From CAZAYY01 sp964489525 (GTDB lineage: Bacteria; Chloroflexota; Anaerolineae; Anaerolineales; JABWBV01): 64,000 nucleotides of DNA. The notes beneath the pieces are model-generated. The model saw only the letters and a list, made by a program, of their open reading frames with translations, had not been told where the DNA came from and did no database searches. The stretch spans positions 1 to 64,000 of the forward strand of contig CAZAYY010000018.1 of the NCBI GenBank assembly GCA_964489525.1, read 5' to 3'. Positions within the stretch are counted from its first letter, which is position 1; each line of letters begins with the position of its first letter. A program made the position numbers and the translations under genes. Positions 17,574 to 26,101 of the stretch are shown here, piece after piece.

Positions 17574-19397
17574 ATGAGCAGTGAAATGACCTCTGTTAGC
17601 ACCCCGCCGCGTTGGGATTTATCCAACATCTATGCGGGTTTGGACACTGACGCATTCGCGCAGGACTTTGAGAAGTATAAACAACTTCTCTCCGATTTGG
17701 AAGGCTACGCCGAGAAACACAATATTCGCAAAACTGAAGGCCCGGCAGAAACGGACCCAGCCGCCTTTGCAGCCGTCTTGGGCGGGTTGGTCAACCAGAT
17801 CAACCAGCTTTACGAATTGGGTTCAACCATGCGGGCATATATTTCTTCGTTTATTACAACCGATTCTTATAACACCACAGCCAAGCGTTGGATGTCCCAG
17901 TTTGAGCAGCAATCGGTGCGCATGCAAAAAATTGGCACACGCATGGAGGGCTGGGTTGGACAGCACCAGGAATTGCTGCCCGCTGCCCTGCCGCTGAACA
18001 GCACCCTGCTTGCCCATGCTTTTGCCATTGAAGAGATTGCCGAAAACAGCAAATACCTGATGAGCGAAGCGGAAGAATCGCTGGCGGCTGAACTGGCCCC
18101 CAGTGGGCCAAATGCCTGGGGCCGCCTGCAGGGCAACCTGGTTTCCCAGGCCAAAACACCTTTCGAACGCAACGGAAAAACCGAAACCCTGCCCGTAACC
18201 GCCATTATCAACCTGCGCAACGATCCAAATGAAGACGTGCGCCGGCGTGGCTATGAAGCGGAGATGCAGGTCTGGGAAAACCTGCGCGAGCCGCTGGCCG
18301 CCGCCATGAACGGGATTAAAGGCGCTGTAAACACCCTCAACGCACGCCGAAAACGAGAAGATGCCCTGCACGAATCCATCGAATCGGCCCGGATTGATCG
18401 CGCCACTCTTGAAGCCATGCTTGGGGCCATGGAAGATTCCTTCCCGATGTTCCGCAAATATTTCCAGGCCAAAGCCCGCCGCCTGGGCAAAGAAAAACTG
18501 GCCTGGTGGGACCTGTTCGCCCCGGTGGGCAAAGTTGAAACCACCTACACCTATCCCCAGGCCACCGAGTTTATCCTGCGGCATTTCGGGGTCTTTGCCC
18601 CAGAGCTGGCGGCTTTTGCCAAAAAAGCCTTCGACCACAACTGGGTTGACGCCGAAATGCGCGATGGCAAACGCGCTGGCGCATTTTGCATGGGCTTGAA
18701 GTCTGCCAAAGAATCTCGCATCCTGCTTAACTTCGATGGCTCGCTGGACACCGTGTTCACCCTGGCCCACGAGCTTGGCCACGGATTCCACAACGAATGC
18801 CTGAAGAACAAAACCTCAATGCAGTCCATCACCCCGATGACGCTGGCAGAGACGGCCTCGATTATGTGCGAAACCATTGTGACCAACGCCGCGATTGCCG
18901 AGGCGGCCAACCCCGAAGAAGAACTGGCCATTTTGGAAACTTCACTGATCAGCGACAGCCAGGTGATTGTGGACATTTTCTCGCGCTACCTGTTTGAAAA
19001 AGAAGTTTTCGAACGCCGCGCTCAGGCCGAACTTTCTGCGGATGACCTGTGCAGCATCATGGAAAAAGCCCAAAAAGCCACCTATGGCGAGGGACTGGAT
19101 GAACGCTACCTGCACAAGTACATGTGGACCTGGAAACCCCACTACTACTCTGCCTGGCTCTCGTTCTACAACTATCCATATGCCTTCGGCTTGCTGTTTG
19201 GGCTGGGCCTGTATAACGTCTACAAACAGCGCGGCGCTGAATTCGTGGAAGACTATAAAAACCTGCTGGCCAGCACAGGTGAAGGCACTGCCGCCGACCT
19301 GGCCGCCCGCTTTGGAATTTACATCCGCTCGCGCAGCTTCTGGGAAGGCAGCCTGGCCGTAATTGGCGAGCGCATCGAGCGCTACCTGGCTTTGTAA
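17574..19397 (+). CDS. pepF: M3-family oligoendopeptidase F
   Basis: 607 residues, the normal size for PepF. The zinc motif HELGH is at 399-403, followed by the third-ligand region MTLAETASIMCET. The C-terminal signature SAWLSFYNYPYAFG is typical of PepF/M3B enzymes. It hydrolyses medium-length peptides in the cytoplasm. There is no signal peptide. AGGAG with good spacing precedes the ATG. It is transcribed alone, followed by a long hairpin. Confidence 0.95.
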   Translation: MSSEMTSVSTPPRWDLSNIYAGLDTDAFAQDFEKYKQLLSDLEGYAEKHNIRKTEGPAETDPAAFAAVLGGLVNQINQLYELGSTMRAYISSFITTDSYNTTAKRWMSQFEQQSVRMQKIGTRMEGWVGQHQELLPAALPLNSTLLAHAFAIEEIAENSKYLMSEAEESLAAELAPSGPNAWGRLQGNLVSQAKTPFERNGKTETLPVTAIINLRNDPNEDVRRRGYEAEMQVWENLREPLAAAMNGIKGAVNTLNARRKREDALHESIESARIDRATLEAMLGAMEDSFPMFRKYFQAKARRLGKEKLAWWDLFAPVGKVETTYTYPQATEFILRHFGVFAPELAAFAKKAFDHNWVDAEMRDGKRAGAFCMGLKSAKESRILLNFDGSLDTVFTLAHELGHGFHNECLKNKTSMQSITPMTLAETASIMCETIVTNAAIAEAANPEEELAILETSLISDSQVIVDIFSRYLFEKEVFERRAQAELSADDLCSIMEKAQKATYGEGLDERYLHKYMWTWKPHYYSAWLSFYNYPYAFGLLFGLGLYNVYKQRGAEFVEDYKNLLASTGEGTAADLAARFGIYIRSRSFWEGSLAVIGERIERYLAL

Positions 19398-19438
19398 TCT
19401 CCGAACACACCCCCCATCCCTCTCCAGAGGAGATTTTC

Positions 19439-19483
19439 GTTCATGGCCACCAGGCGGGTTAGACCCGTAGGGTGGCCATGAAC
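19439..19483 (+). terminator. Long perfect hairpin after pepF
   Basis: 13-bp perfect arms (GTTCATGGCCACC, right arm 19471-19483), with a second nested stem CGGGT-TAG-ACCCG in the loop. The T run after it is short, so it may be a bidirectional terminator or a REP-like element. The loop-side CCCGTAGGGTGG recalls the CCCGTAGGGCTG element seen elsewhere in the window. Confidence 0.6.
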
Positions 19484-19547
19484 TTTAACTGCCCGCCAAA
19501 ACATTCATCGCATGGTAGACTATTGAAAACCTTTGCTTGGAGCACAC

Positions 19548-20171
19548 ATGATCAGTGCGATTGTCGTTTCTTCGCTGTACATCGCAGCCCAAATTCTGTC
19601 GGATATCACCAGCCTGCGCATTATTACCATCGCTGGTTTTTCGATTGATGGCGGAACGTTTATCTACCCGATTACGTTTACGCTGCGTGATATGGTACAC
19701 AAGGTCGCCGGGGCTTCGGCGGCGCGTGCCCTGATTTTCACCGCGGCCGGGGTAAACGCCTTCATGGCGCTGCTGTTTTGGGTGGTATCCCTTTTGCCAC
19801 CAGACATGCAGGTGGGCCCACAGGCGGAATTTGCGGTGGTTCTTTCCCCGGTCTGGCGCATCGTTACTGCCTCGATTTTAGCAGAAGTGGTCAGTGAACT
19901 GATTGATACCGAAATGTACCGGTTTTGGGTCGAACGGGTCACCCGGCGCTATCAATGGCTGCGGGTGCTGGTGAGCAACAGCGTGGCCGTTCCGGTAGAC
20001 AGCCTTTTGTTTGCCTGGCTGGCCTTCGGTGGGGTTTTCCCGGCCGTCGTCGTTTGGTCTATCGTGGCCAGCAATATCATCATCAAAGGCCTGACCACCC
20101 TGGTCGGGATGCCTGCCATTTACCTGGTGCGCGATCCCAAAACACCCCCCTACAACCAGGGACAGCCATGA
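19548..20171 (+). CDS. Queuosine-precursor transporter, YhhQ/VUT family
   Basis: 207 residues with about six membrane helices. Family hallmarks are the early Asn/Asp-rich helix pair (LSDITSLRIITIAGFSIDGG), FIYPITFTLRDMVHK, and the acidic ELIDTEMYRFW segment before VLVSNSVAVPVDSLLF. YhhQ proteins import queuine precursors (preQ0/preQ1) for tRNA modification. GGAG stands five bases before the ATG; a TTG 15 bases upstream is less likely. The stop codon overlaps the start of the next gene (ATGA). Confidence 0.88.
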   Translation: MISAIVVSSLYIAAQILSDITSLRIITIAGFSIDGGTFIYPITFTLRDMVHKVAGASAARALIFTAAGVNAFMALLFWVVSLLPPDMQVGPQAEFAVVLSPVWRIVTASILAEVVSELIDTEMYRFWVERVTRRYQWLRVLVSNSVAVPVDSLLFAWLAFGGVFPAVVVWSIVASNIIIKGLTTLVGMPAIYLVRDPKTPPYNQGQP

Positions 20172-21370
20172 GCCAACCAGCCTACGAAACCGCCACCCTC
20201 TCCAGGCGCACCGCCATCGTCCGCACGCTGGGCTATTTTGGCGCTTTCTTCATTCTCGGCGCAGGCATTACCTCCCTGGGGCCAACCATCCCCGCCCTTG
20301 CAGACCATCTCGGTGTAGATTTGAATGCCCTGAAGGGGATTGTCTCTGTGCGTTCGCTGGGCTATCTGAGCGGGTCTTTGCTGGCCGGGTGGCTGTATGA
20401 CCGTTATCCGGGTCACCGTGTCCTGGCCCTGGCTGTTGGGCTCATTTTTGCAAGCATGCTGATTTTACCTGCCGCGCCAGGGGTGTTCTGGCTGACCATC
20501 GTTTTTTTGGGGTTGGGCACGGCTTTTGGCGCCCTGGATGTGGGCAGCAACATCCTCATGAGCCGGACCCATGGCCCAAAAAGCGGCCAATTTCTGGCGA
20601 GTATGTTCTTCTTCGCCGGGTTGGGCAGCACCCTGGCCCCGCTTTTTCTGGCCTGGGCACTGGAAATCGGGGGAATTCCCCTGGGCTACCAGGGGCTGGC
20701 CTGGGTGGCGCTGCCAGTCATTTTTTGGATCTGGTTTTCAGGCAGCCCGGCCCGCCCAACCAGCCCAACCGGAGAAAAGCCCCCGAAAGCCCCTGGGGCA
20801 CTGCTGGCGTTGGTGGGCGTGCTCTTTTTTGTTTTCGTCGGCCTGGAAGTTTCTTACGGGTCCTGGCTGTATACCTATACAATCAACATCCTGGGCGAAA
20901 ACGCCTCGAGCAGCCTGGCAGCAGCCCGGGTAACCTCGGCTTTCTGGCTGTCCATCACCGTGGGCAGGCTGGCGGGAATCTTCCTGGCGCTCAAGTTTTC
21001 TTCCAAAGCCATTGTGCGCGCCGAAATTGGGGGGGCTGTGTTAAGCCTGGGGCTGCTGCTTTTGGGGCCAGCGTTTGGCCTGCCCACCGGATGGGTGCTT
21101 TGGGTGGGTTCGCTTGGGTTGGGGCTGTCCCTGGCTTCGATTTATCCAAACACCTTCGCGCTGATCAGCCGGCGCCTGCCCATTACCGGGAGTACCGCAG
21201 GCCGGCTGTGGGCAGCCGGAAGCTTTGGTGCAATTCTGCTGCCCTGGCTGGCCGGGGAAAGCCTGCTGAGGGCAGGGCCTGGTTCCCTGGTCGGAGTTTT
21301 GTTTGCGGCGGCGCTGGTCAGCCTGGGGGCGTTTGGTTTGCTGGTGGTTCGCCTGGAACAGGCAGCCTGA
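20168..21370 (+). CDS. Major facilitator superfamily transporter, sugar-permease-like
   Basis: 400 residues and about twelve hydrophobic helices. The helix 2-3 loop shows AGWLYDRYPGHRVL, a version of the MFS DRxGRR motif, and the first helix has LGAGITSLGPTIPALADHLG, typical of FucP/MFSD4-like carriers. The start overlaps the stop of the YhhQ gene by four bases, so the two are translated together. That pairing could mean a nucleoside- or base-related substrate, but sequence similarity points more to sugars. Confidence 0.82.
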   Translation: MSQPAYETATLSRRTAIVRTLGYFGAFFILGAGITSLGPTIPALADHLGVDLNALKGIVSVRSLGYLSGSLLAGWLYDRYPGHRVLALAVGLIFASMLILPAAPGVFWLTIVFLGLGTAFGALDVGSNILMSRTHGPKSGQFLASMFFFAGLGSTLAPLFLAWALEIGGIPLGYQGLAWVALPVIFWIWFSGSPARPTSPTGEKPPKAPGALLALVGVLFFVFVGLEVSYGSWLYTYTINILGENASSSLAAARVTSAFWLSITVGRLAGIFLALKFSSKAIVRAEIGGAVLSLGLLLLGPAFGLPTGWVLWVGSLGLGLSLASIYPNTFALISRRLPITGSTAGRLWAAGSFGAILLPWLAGESLLRAGPGSLVGVLFAAALVSLGAFGLLVVRLEQAA

Positions 21371-21373
21371 GAC

Positions 21374-21925
21374 TTATTTCCAGCGCCGAACGACATCGGC
21401 CTGCCAGCGGGCCTCAGGCCAGCCAGTGGCACCCCGGGCCTGCTGCACAACAGACAGGTAATTGAGAACCACATCACTTTCAAACCCAAGCGCCCGTAAA
21501 ACACAGCCCAACACAGTGCCGGTTCGCCCGCGGCCAGCCCAACAGTGAATCACCACACCCTGGCTACGCTCTAAAGCGTCCTGGGTGGCCTGCACTGCGC
21601 CGCCAATCAGCAGCAGCTCGCTTTCGGGGTCGGTAGGGTCTTCGCCATGTTCGAGATCTTCCAGACGGGCTGAGTAGAGCACCCGCAGCGGGGCGGGTTC
21701 GTAACTGGGGTTCGATTCGCGCAGGTTGACCACGTAATGGTAGCCCTGGTCGTAAAGCGCCTGCCAGGGGGTCCAATCGCCCGGTTTGCGCATGCCCGCC
21801 AGGCAGGCCGGAGCCGCCAGCACCGGGTAAATATCTTCAGGAACCACCGCCCCAGGAATCACCGGCATTCCCTCCACCGGCAGCAGGCCGTAGGTGACGG
21901 TTGGGCGCCTGGCGGCCTTTTTCAT
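21374..21925 (-). CDS. Dual-specificity / tyrosine-type protein phosphatase-like
   Basis: 183 residues with the Cys-based phosphatase loop HCWAGRGRTG (Cys and Arg of CX5R), followed by a helix VLGCVLRALG. The general acid would lie in the YSARLEDLEHGED segment. The fold is that of atypical dual-specificity phosphatases. Its ATG overlaps the TGA of pgi, so it is co-translated with a glycolytic gene. The substrate may be a sugar phosphate or protein; unknown. Confidence 0.85.
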   Translation of the reverse strand: MKKAARRPTVTYGLLPVEGMPVIPGAVVPEDIYPVLAAPACLAGMRKPGDWTPWQALYDQGYHYVVNLRESNPSYEPAPLRVLYSARLEDLEHGEDPTDPESELLLIGGAVQATQDALERSQGVVIHCWAGRGRTGTVLGCVLRALGFESDVVLNYLSVVQQARGATGWPEARWQADVVRRWK

Positions 21926-23619
21926 TCCGGCTCCTGGCGTTGGCGTTTCACCTCACGATAATAAGCAATCAGCCCAATTGTCGAGGTGTCATGCCCAGGG
22001 GCGGGTTGGAAGTCCTCATCATCCAGGGGTTTTTGCAGGTCCACCAACACATTTTTGGCGAGCTGTTTTCCCAACTCCACACCCATCTGGTCAAAAGAAT
22101 TGATATCCCAAATGGCGCCCTGGGTGAATATTTTGTGTTCATACAGGGCCACCAACAGACCCAGCGTGAAGGGAGTGAGCTTGGGGTAAAAGAAAGTGTT
22201 GGTCGGACGGTTGCCAACAAACGTTTTGGCCTGTGCCAGGCGCTCCAGGGCTTCCCCCTGGTAACCCGCAGCCGCGAGTTCTGCGCGGGCTTCTTCCGGG
22301 GTGCGCCCGCGCATTAAGGCTTCCGTTTGCGCCAAAAAATTAGACAGCAGCAGGGTTTGGTGTTCGCCCAGGGGACTTTGGCTTTCTACTGCGGCCAGGA
22401 AGTCGCACGGAACCAGCCGGGTTCCCTGGTGAATCAGCTGGTAGAAAGCATGTTGGCCGTTTGTCCCCGGCTGGCCCCAAATGATTGGCCCGGTGGCATA
22501 ATCCACCCATTCGCCGGTGTGGGTGACCTGTTTGCCACTGCTCTCCATATCTCCCTGCTGCAATAAAGCCGGGAATTCGGCCAGGTACTGGTCGTAGGGC
22601 AGGATGGCATAGGATTCTGCCTGGAAGAAATTGCTGTACCAGATGCCCAAGAGGCCCATAATGACCGGGACATTGTGTTCAAAAGGCGCTGCGCGGAAGT
22701 GCAGGTCGGCATGGTGTGCCCCTTCCAGCAAGGATTCAAAATGGTCCATCCCCACTGCCAGGGCAATGGAAAGGCCAATGGCCGACCAGAGTGAATAGCG
22801 CCCCCCTACCCAATCCCAAAACTCAAACATATTTTCCGGGTCAATCCCAAAGCGGGTGACTTCGGCTGTGTTGGTAGACATGGCCACAAAATGGCGGCGA
22901 ACAATGGCATCCGCCGGTGCATTGCTGTTTGAAAGCAGGTGATCCAAAAGCCATTGGCGAGCCGAAAACGCGTTGGCCATAGTTTCCTGAGTGGTGAACG
23001 TTTTCGAAGCCACCAGGAAAAGGGTGGTTTCAGGGTTCACCTGCTTGAGGGTTTCAACCAGGTGGGCGCCATCCACATTCGAAACAAAAAAGGTGCGCAG
23101 GTTTGGATGGGTGTAGGGCTGCAGCGCCTGGACAACCATTTTAGGCCCCAGGTCGGAACCGCCAATGCCAATGTTCACAACGCTTTCAATGGTTCTGCCG
23201 GTAAAACCAGTCCATTCCCCACTGCGCACAGCCTCGCTGAAACGGCGCATCTTATGCAAAACCCGGTTGACATCCGGCATGACATCCACCCCATCCACAT
23301 AGACCGGGTAGTTCGAGCGGTTGCGCAAGGCGGTGTGCAGCACAGCCCGTTGTTCGGTGGTGTTAATTTTCTGGCCGCTGAACATCGCTTCAATTTTTTC
23401 AGGCAGGTTGGCCTGCATGGCCAGGTCGAACAGCAGGCGCATTGTTTTTTCGGTAATGCGGTTTTTGGAAAAATCAAACAGCACTTCCCCCACAATGGTA
23501 GAAAACTTACCGAAACGTCCGGCGTCTGCAGCAAACAAATCGCGCATATGAACACTGGCCATTTCCGCGTGGTGTTGGGCCAGGGCTTTCCAGGCGGGCA
23601 GTTGGGTGAGTGTGGGCAT
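21922..23619 (-). CDS. pgi: Glucose-6-phosphate isomerase
   Basis: 565 residues. It has the PGI signatures VNIGIGGSDLGPKMV, FVSNVDGAHL, the phosphate-binding LVASKTFTTQET, WDWVGGRYSLWSAIGL and the C-terminal NSFDQMGVELGKQLA. This is the long bacterial/eukaryotic form, not the cupin type. It interconverts glucose-6-phosphate and fructose-6-phosphate. GGAG stands seven bases before the ATG. The downstream phosphatase gene overlaps its stop. Confidence 0.97.
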   Translation of the reverse strand: MPTLTQLPAWKALAQHHAEMASVHMRDLFAADAGRFGKFSTIVGEVLFDFSKNRITEKTMRLLFDLAMQANLPEKIEAMFSGQKINTTEQRAVLHTALRNRSNYPVYVDGVDVMPDVNRVLHKMRRFSEAVRSGEWTGFTGRTIESVVNIGIGGSDLGPKMVVQALQPYTHPNLRTFFVSNVDGAHLVETLKQVNPETTLFLVASKTFTTQETMANAFSARQWLLDHLLSNSNAPADAIVRRHFVAMSTNTAEVTRFGIDPENMFEFWDWVGGRYSLWSAIGLSIALAVGMDHFESLLEGAHHADLHFRAAPFEHNVPVIMGLLGIWYSNFFQAESYAILPYDQYLAEFPALLQQGDMESSGKQVTHTGEWVDYATGPIIWGQPGTNGQHAFYQLIHQGTRLVPCDFLAAVESQSPLGEHQTLLLSNFLAQTEALMRGRTPEEARAELAAAGYQGEALERLAQAKTFVGNRPTNTFFYPKLTPFTLGLLVALYEHKIFTQGAIWDINSFDQMGVELGKQLAKNVLVDLQKPLDDEDFQPAPGHDTSTIGLIAYYREVKRQRQEPE

Positions 23620-23719
23620 GGGCTGTCTCCGTTAATAAATTCCTATCTGGATTTTATCACGGAGTAGGAAGCAGGGTTTGGTAAAAAGCAGGCCACCATT
23701 CCACCCCCTCCGGCAATGC

Positions 23720-23775
23720 TATAAGCGATAAGCTACAGCCTACAGCCTGCAGCCTAGAGCCTAGAGCCTACAAGC
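23720..23775. repeat. Heptanucleotide array, eight units
   Basis: Eight consecutive 7-bp units, each ending AGC or GCC: TATAAGC, GATAAGC, TACAGCC twice, TGCAGCC, TAGAGCC twice, TACAAGC. The period is exactly 7 throughout. The array ends at the tupA stop codon and lies in the pgi-tupA gap. Confidence 0.9.
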
Positions 23776-24647
23776 TACTTTTGCCGGTATGGCGCGGAAT
23801 CAGGGATAAAGAGCGACTGCCCGAAATCGGACACCCCGAACTCGGCGATTTTTTCCTGGGTGCGCACAGAAATCAGCCAATCTACAAAGAGGCCAGCCAA
23901 TTCTGCCTGGAGGTTGGGGTTTTTATCGGGGTTGACAACAATGACCCCATAGGGATTAAACAGGGCAGGGTCGCCCTCCACCAACACCACCAGGTCCAGG
24001 CCACTTTTGGTGCGGGAAAGGTAGGTTGCCCGGTCGCTGAGGGTGTAGGCCTGCTGTTCGGCAGCCATGGTCAGCACTTCGCCCATCCCCTGCCCGGCGG
24101 AAATATACCAATCGCCTGCTGGCTCAATGCCTGCCTTACTCCAAATGGATTTTTCTTTGCTGTGCGTGCCGGAGTTATCGCCACGCGAGATGAACATTAC
24201 ACCTTGCTGTGACAGAAGGGAAAAGGCCTCTGCGGCGGTAGCGGAGCCCTGGATGCCTGCCGGATCGCTGGCCGGGCCGAGAACCACAAAGTCGTTGTAC
24301 ATCACATCCTCGCGGCGAATGCCATGCCCTTTGGCCATGAAATCGTCCTCGCTGGCGCGAGCATGCACCAACAACACGTCGGCATTGCCATCCATGCCCA
24401 ACTGCAGCGCCTGTCCCGTTCCCACCGCGATCACATTCACAGTGACGTTATACATCTCCTCAAAATCCGGCAAAATGACATCCAATAAACCGGAATCATC
24501 GGTGCTGGTGGTTGTGGCCAGGGTCAATGTTTTCCCAGCATATTCGCTGGCCGTGGGGGCCTGGGCCGCCTCATCAGGTGAGGTGGTGCAGCCCTGCAAA
24601 CCTGCAAGCAAAACAAAAACAAGCAAGAAAAAACGAACCGACTTCAT
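23775..24647 (-). CDS. tupA: Tungstate ABC transporter substrate-binding lipoprotein
   Basis: 290 residues. A lipobox LAGLQGC puts the lipidated Cys at residue 20. The oxyanion-binding signature LATTTSTDDSGLLDVILPDF follows at about 42-61, typical of TupA rather than ModA or WtpA. Later motifs are RGDNSGTHSKE and the AYTLSDRATYL hinge. It captures tungstate outside the membrane for TupB/TupC. GGAG stands nine bases before ATG; a TTG two codons upstream is ignored. Tungsten use fits anaerobic metabolism (aldehyde or formate oxidoreductases). Confidence 0.93.
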   Translation of the reverse strand: MKSVRFFLLVFVLLAGLQGCTTSPDEAAQAPTASEYAGKTLTLATTTSTDDSGLLDVILPDFEEMYNVTVNVIAVGTGQALQLGMDGNADVLLVHARASEDDFMAKGHGIRREDVMYNDFVVLGPASDPAGIQGSATAAEAFSLLSQQGVMFISRGDNSGTHSKEKSIWSKAGIEPAGDWYISAGQGMGEVLTMAAEQQAYTLSDRATYLSRTKSGLDLVVLVEGDPALFNPYGVIVVNPDKNPNLQAELAGLFVDWLISVRTQEKIAEFGVSDFGQSLFIPDSAPYRQK

Positions 24648-24659
24648 ATGCAAACACTC

Positions 24660-25388
24660 CTAATAAATCATATCTCCACGCAAAAAAGCACCTGTGCGTG
24701 GATCTTGAGGACGGTTGAAAAAGGCTTCAACCGGTGCTGCCTCGACGATGCCGCCATCCAACAAGAAAGCCACATGCCCGGCCATCCGGCGGGCCTGGAA
24801 GACATTATGGGTCACCATGACAACCGTAGTGCCATAGTCCTGGTTCATCTGCCGGACAATCCTCTCAATCAGACCCACGTTGAAAGGGTCGAGATTGGCG
24901 GTAGGCTCATCTAAAAGCAGGACTTCAGGCCGCAAAACCATCGCCCGGGCGAGGGCCACGCGTTGGGCTTCGCCGCCAGAGAGGGTGCGTGCCCGAACGT
25001 GAGCCAGTTTTTCCAGGCCCACCTGGGCGAGTACATCCATGACCAAATCATCATAATTTTGCTGTCGGCGCAGCTTCAAACCATACACCACATTCTCAAA
25101 CACACTGCCGTTCAACAAAACCGGCCTTTGAAAAACCGTGGTAACCTCCCGGCGGTGTGCCAGGGGCATCTCGGCGGCAAGGCTAAATTCTGCGCCTTGA
25201 TAGAACACACTGCCCCGGGTGGGTTTTTCTAAAAAGTTGAGCAGGCGCAGGAGCGTAGACTTTCCCGACCCGCTCGGCCCGACGAGGGCGAATATTTGCC
25301 CCTGTTCCATGGATAGCTCAGATATATTTAAAACCTGGCGAACGCCATATACCTTTACAAGGTTGCGTACGGAAAACAGGTTACTCAT
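24660..25388 (-). CDS. tupC: Tungstate ABC transporter ATPase
   Basis: 242 residues. Walker A GPSGSGKST, Q-loop VTTVFQRPVLL, signature TLSGGEAQRVA, Walker B VLLLDEPTANLD and the H-loop MVTHN are all intact. The start ATG overlaps the last eight bases of tupB and is preferred over an upstream in-frame codon. It powers uptake of tungstate by TupB. Confidence 0.92.
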   Translation of the reverse strand: MSNLFSVRNLVKVYGVRQVLNISELSMEQGQIFALVGPSGSGKSTLLRLLNFLEKPTRGSVFYQGAEFSLAAEMPLAHRREVTTVFQRPVLLNGSVFENVVYGLKLRRQQNYDDLVMDVLAQVGLEKLAHVRARTLSGGEAQRVALARAMVLRPEVLLLDEPTANLDPFNVGLIERIVRQMNQDYGTTVVMVTHNVFQARRMAGHVAFLLDGGIVEAAPVEAFFNRPQDPRTGAFLRGDMIY

Positions 25389-26043
25389 CCAACCACCGCC
25401 CCTGGACCCGCAGCACAACCAGGTTCGTTATAAAAGTAATTGCCAGCAGCAGGGCGCCCAGGCCAAGGGCCAGGGCAAATTCACCTTTGCGGGTTTCGAG
25501 GACAATTGCCGTCGTCAGCACCCGGGTCTGCCCGGCAATGTTGCCGCCCACCAGCATCACTGCTCCCACCTCAGAGATAATCGCGCCAAACCCGGCTACA
25601 ATCGCTGCAATCACCCCCACCCGTGCATCTTGCAGCACTGCCCAGGCCGCCTGGCGCGGCGTTGCCCCTAATGAAAGCATCTGCAGGCGCAGTGCCGGGT
25701 CTACCCCCATGACTGCCGCCATGGTGAAACCAGCCACCAGCGGGAAAGAGATAATGGTTTGGGCAGCAATCATGGCTGCCGGTGTGAAAAGTTGGGGAAT
25801 CCAGGACAGGTTGAGCGAACCCAATGGGCCAGAACGGGAAAGCAAAATATATACAAACAGCCCCACCACCACCGGCGGCAGGCCCATACCGGTATAGAGC
25901 AGGGCAATCAGCAGCTTACGCCCGATAAACCGCTTAAGGCCGATATAAACGCCAAGCGGCACGCCGGTAAGCGTGCTGAGCAGCAGCGCAGCCCCCGATA
26001 CTCGCAGGGATAAATTGACAATTTCAGAAAGTTCAGCAAACAA
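25381..26043 (-). CDS. tupB: Tungstate ABC transporter permease
   Basis: 220 residues with about five to six helices. The EAA-type coupling loop is at LSLGATPRQAAWAVLQDARVG, followed by GAIISEVGAVMLVGGNI, a TupB-like segment. The start is TTG (no ATG fits), with GAGG about ten bases upstream. It is the first gene of tupBCA, and a palindromic operator lies 20-45 bp upstream of the start. Confidence 0.9.
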   Translation of the reverse strand: MFAELSEIVNLSLRVSGAALLLSTLTGVPLGVYIGLKRFIGRKLLIALLYTGMGLPPVVVGLFVYILLSRSGPLGSLNLSWIPQLFTPAAMIAAQTIISFPLVAGFTMAAVMGVDPALRLQMLSLGATPRQAAWAVLQDARVGVIAAIVAGFGAIISEVGAVMLVGGNIAGQTRVLTTAIVLETRKGEFALALGLGALLLAITFITNLVVLRVQGRWLDE

Positions 26044-26062
26044 GCAGCAGCAACCTCAGATT

Positions 26063-26088
26063 GTATACTTGTACAGGCACAAGTATAC
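26063..26088. promoter_or_regulatory. Palindromic operator upstream of tupBCA
   Basis: Two perfect 10-bp arms, GTATACTTGT and ACAAGTATAC, separated by six bases. Each arm contains a -10-like TATAC core, so a bound regulator would block transcription. It sits between the GntR/PBP regulator gene and tupB, and is a natural binding site for that regulator. Confidence 0.75.
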
Positions 26089-26101
26089 TACAAAGGTGCG
26101 C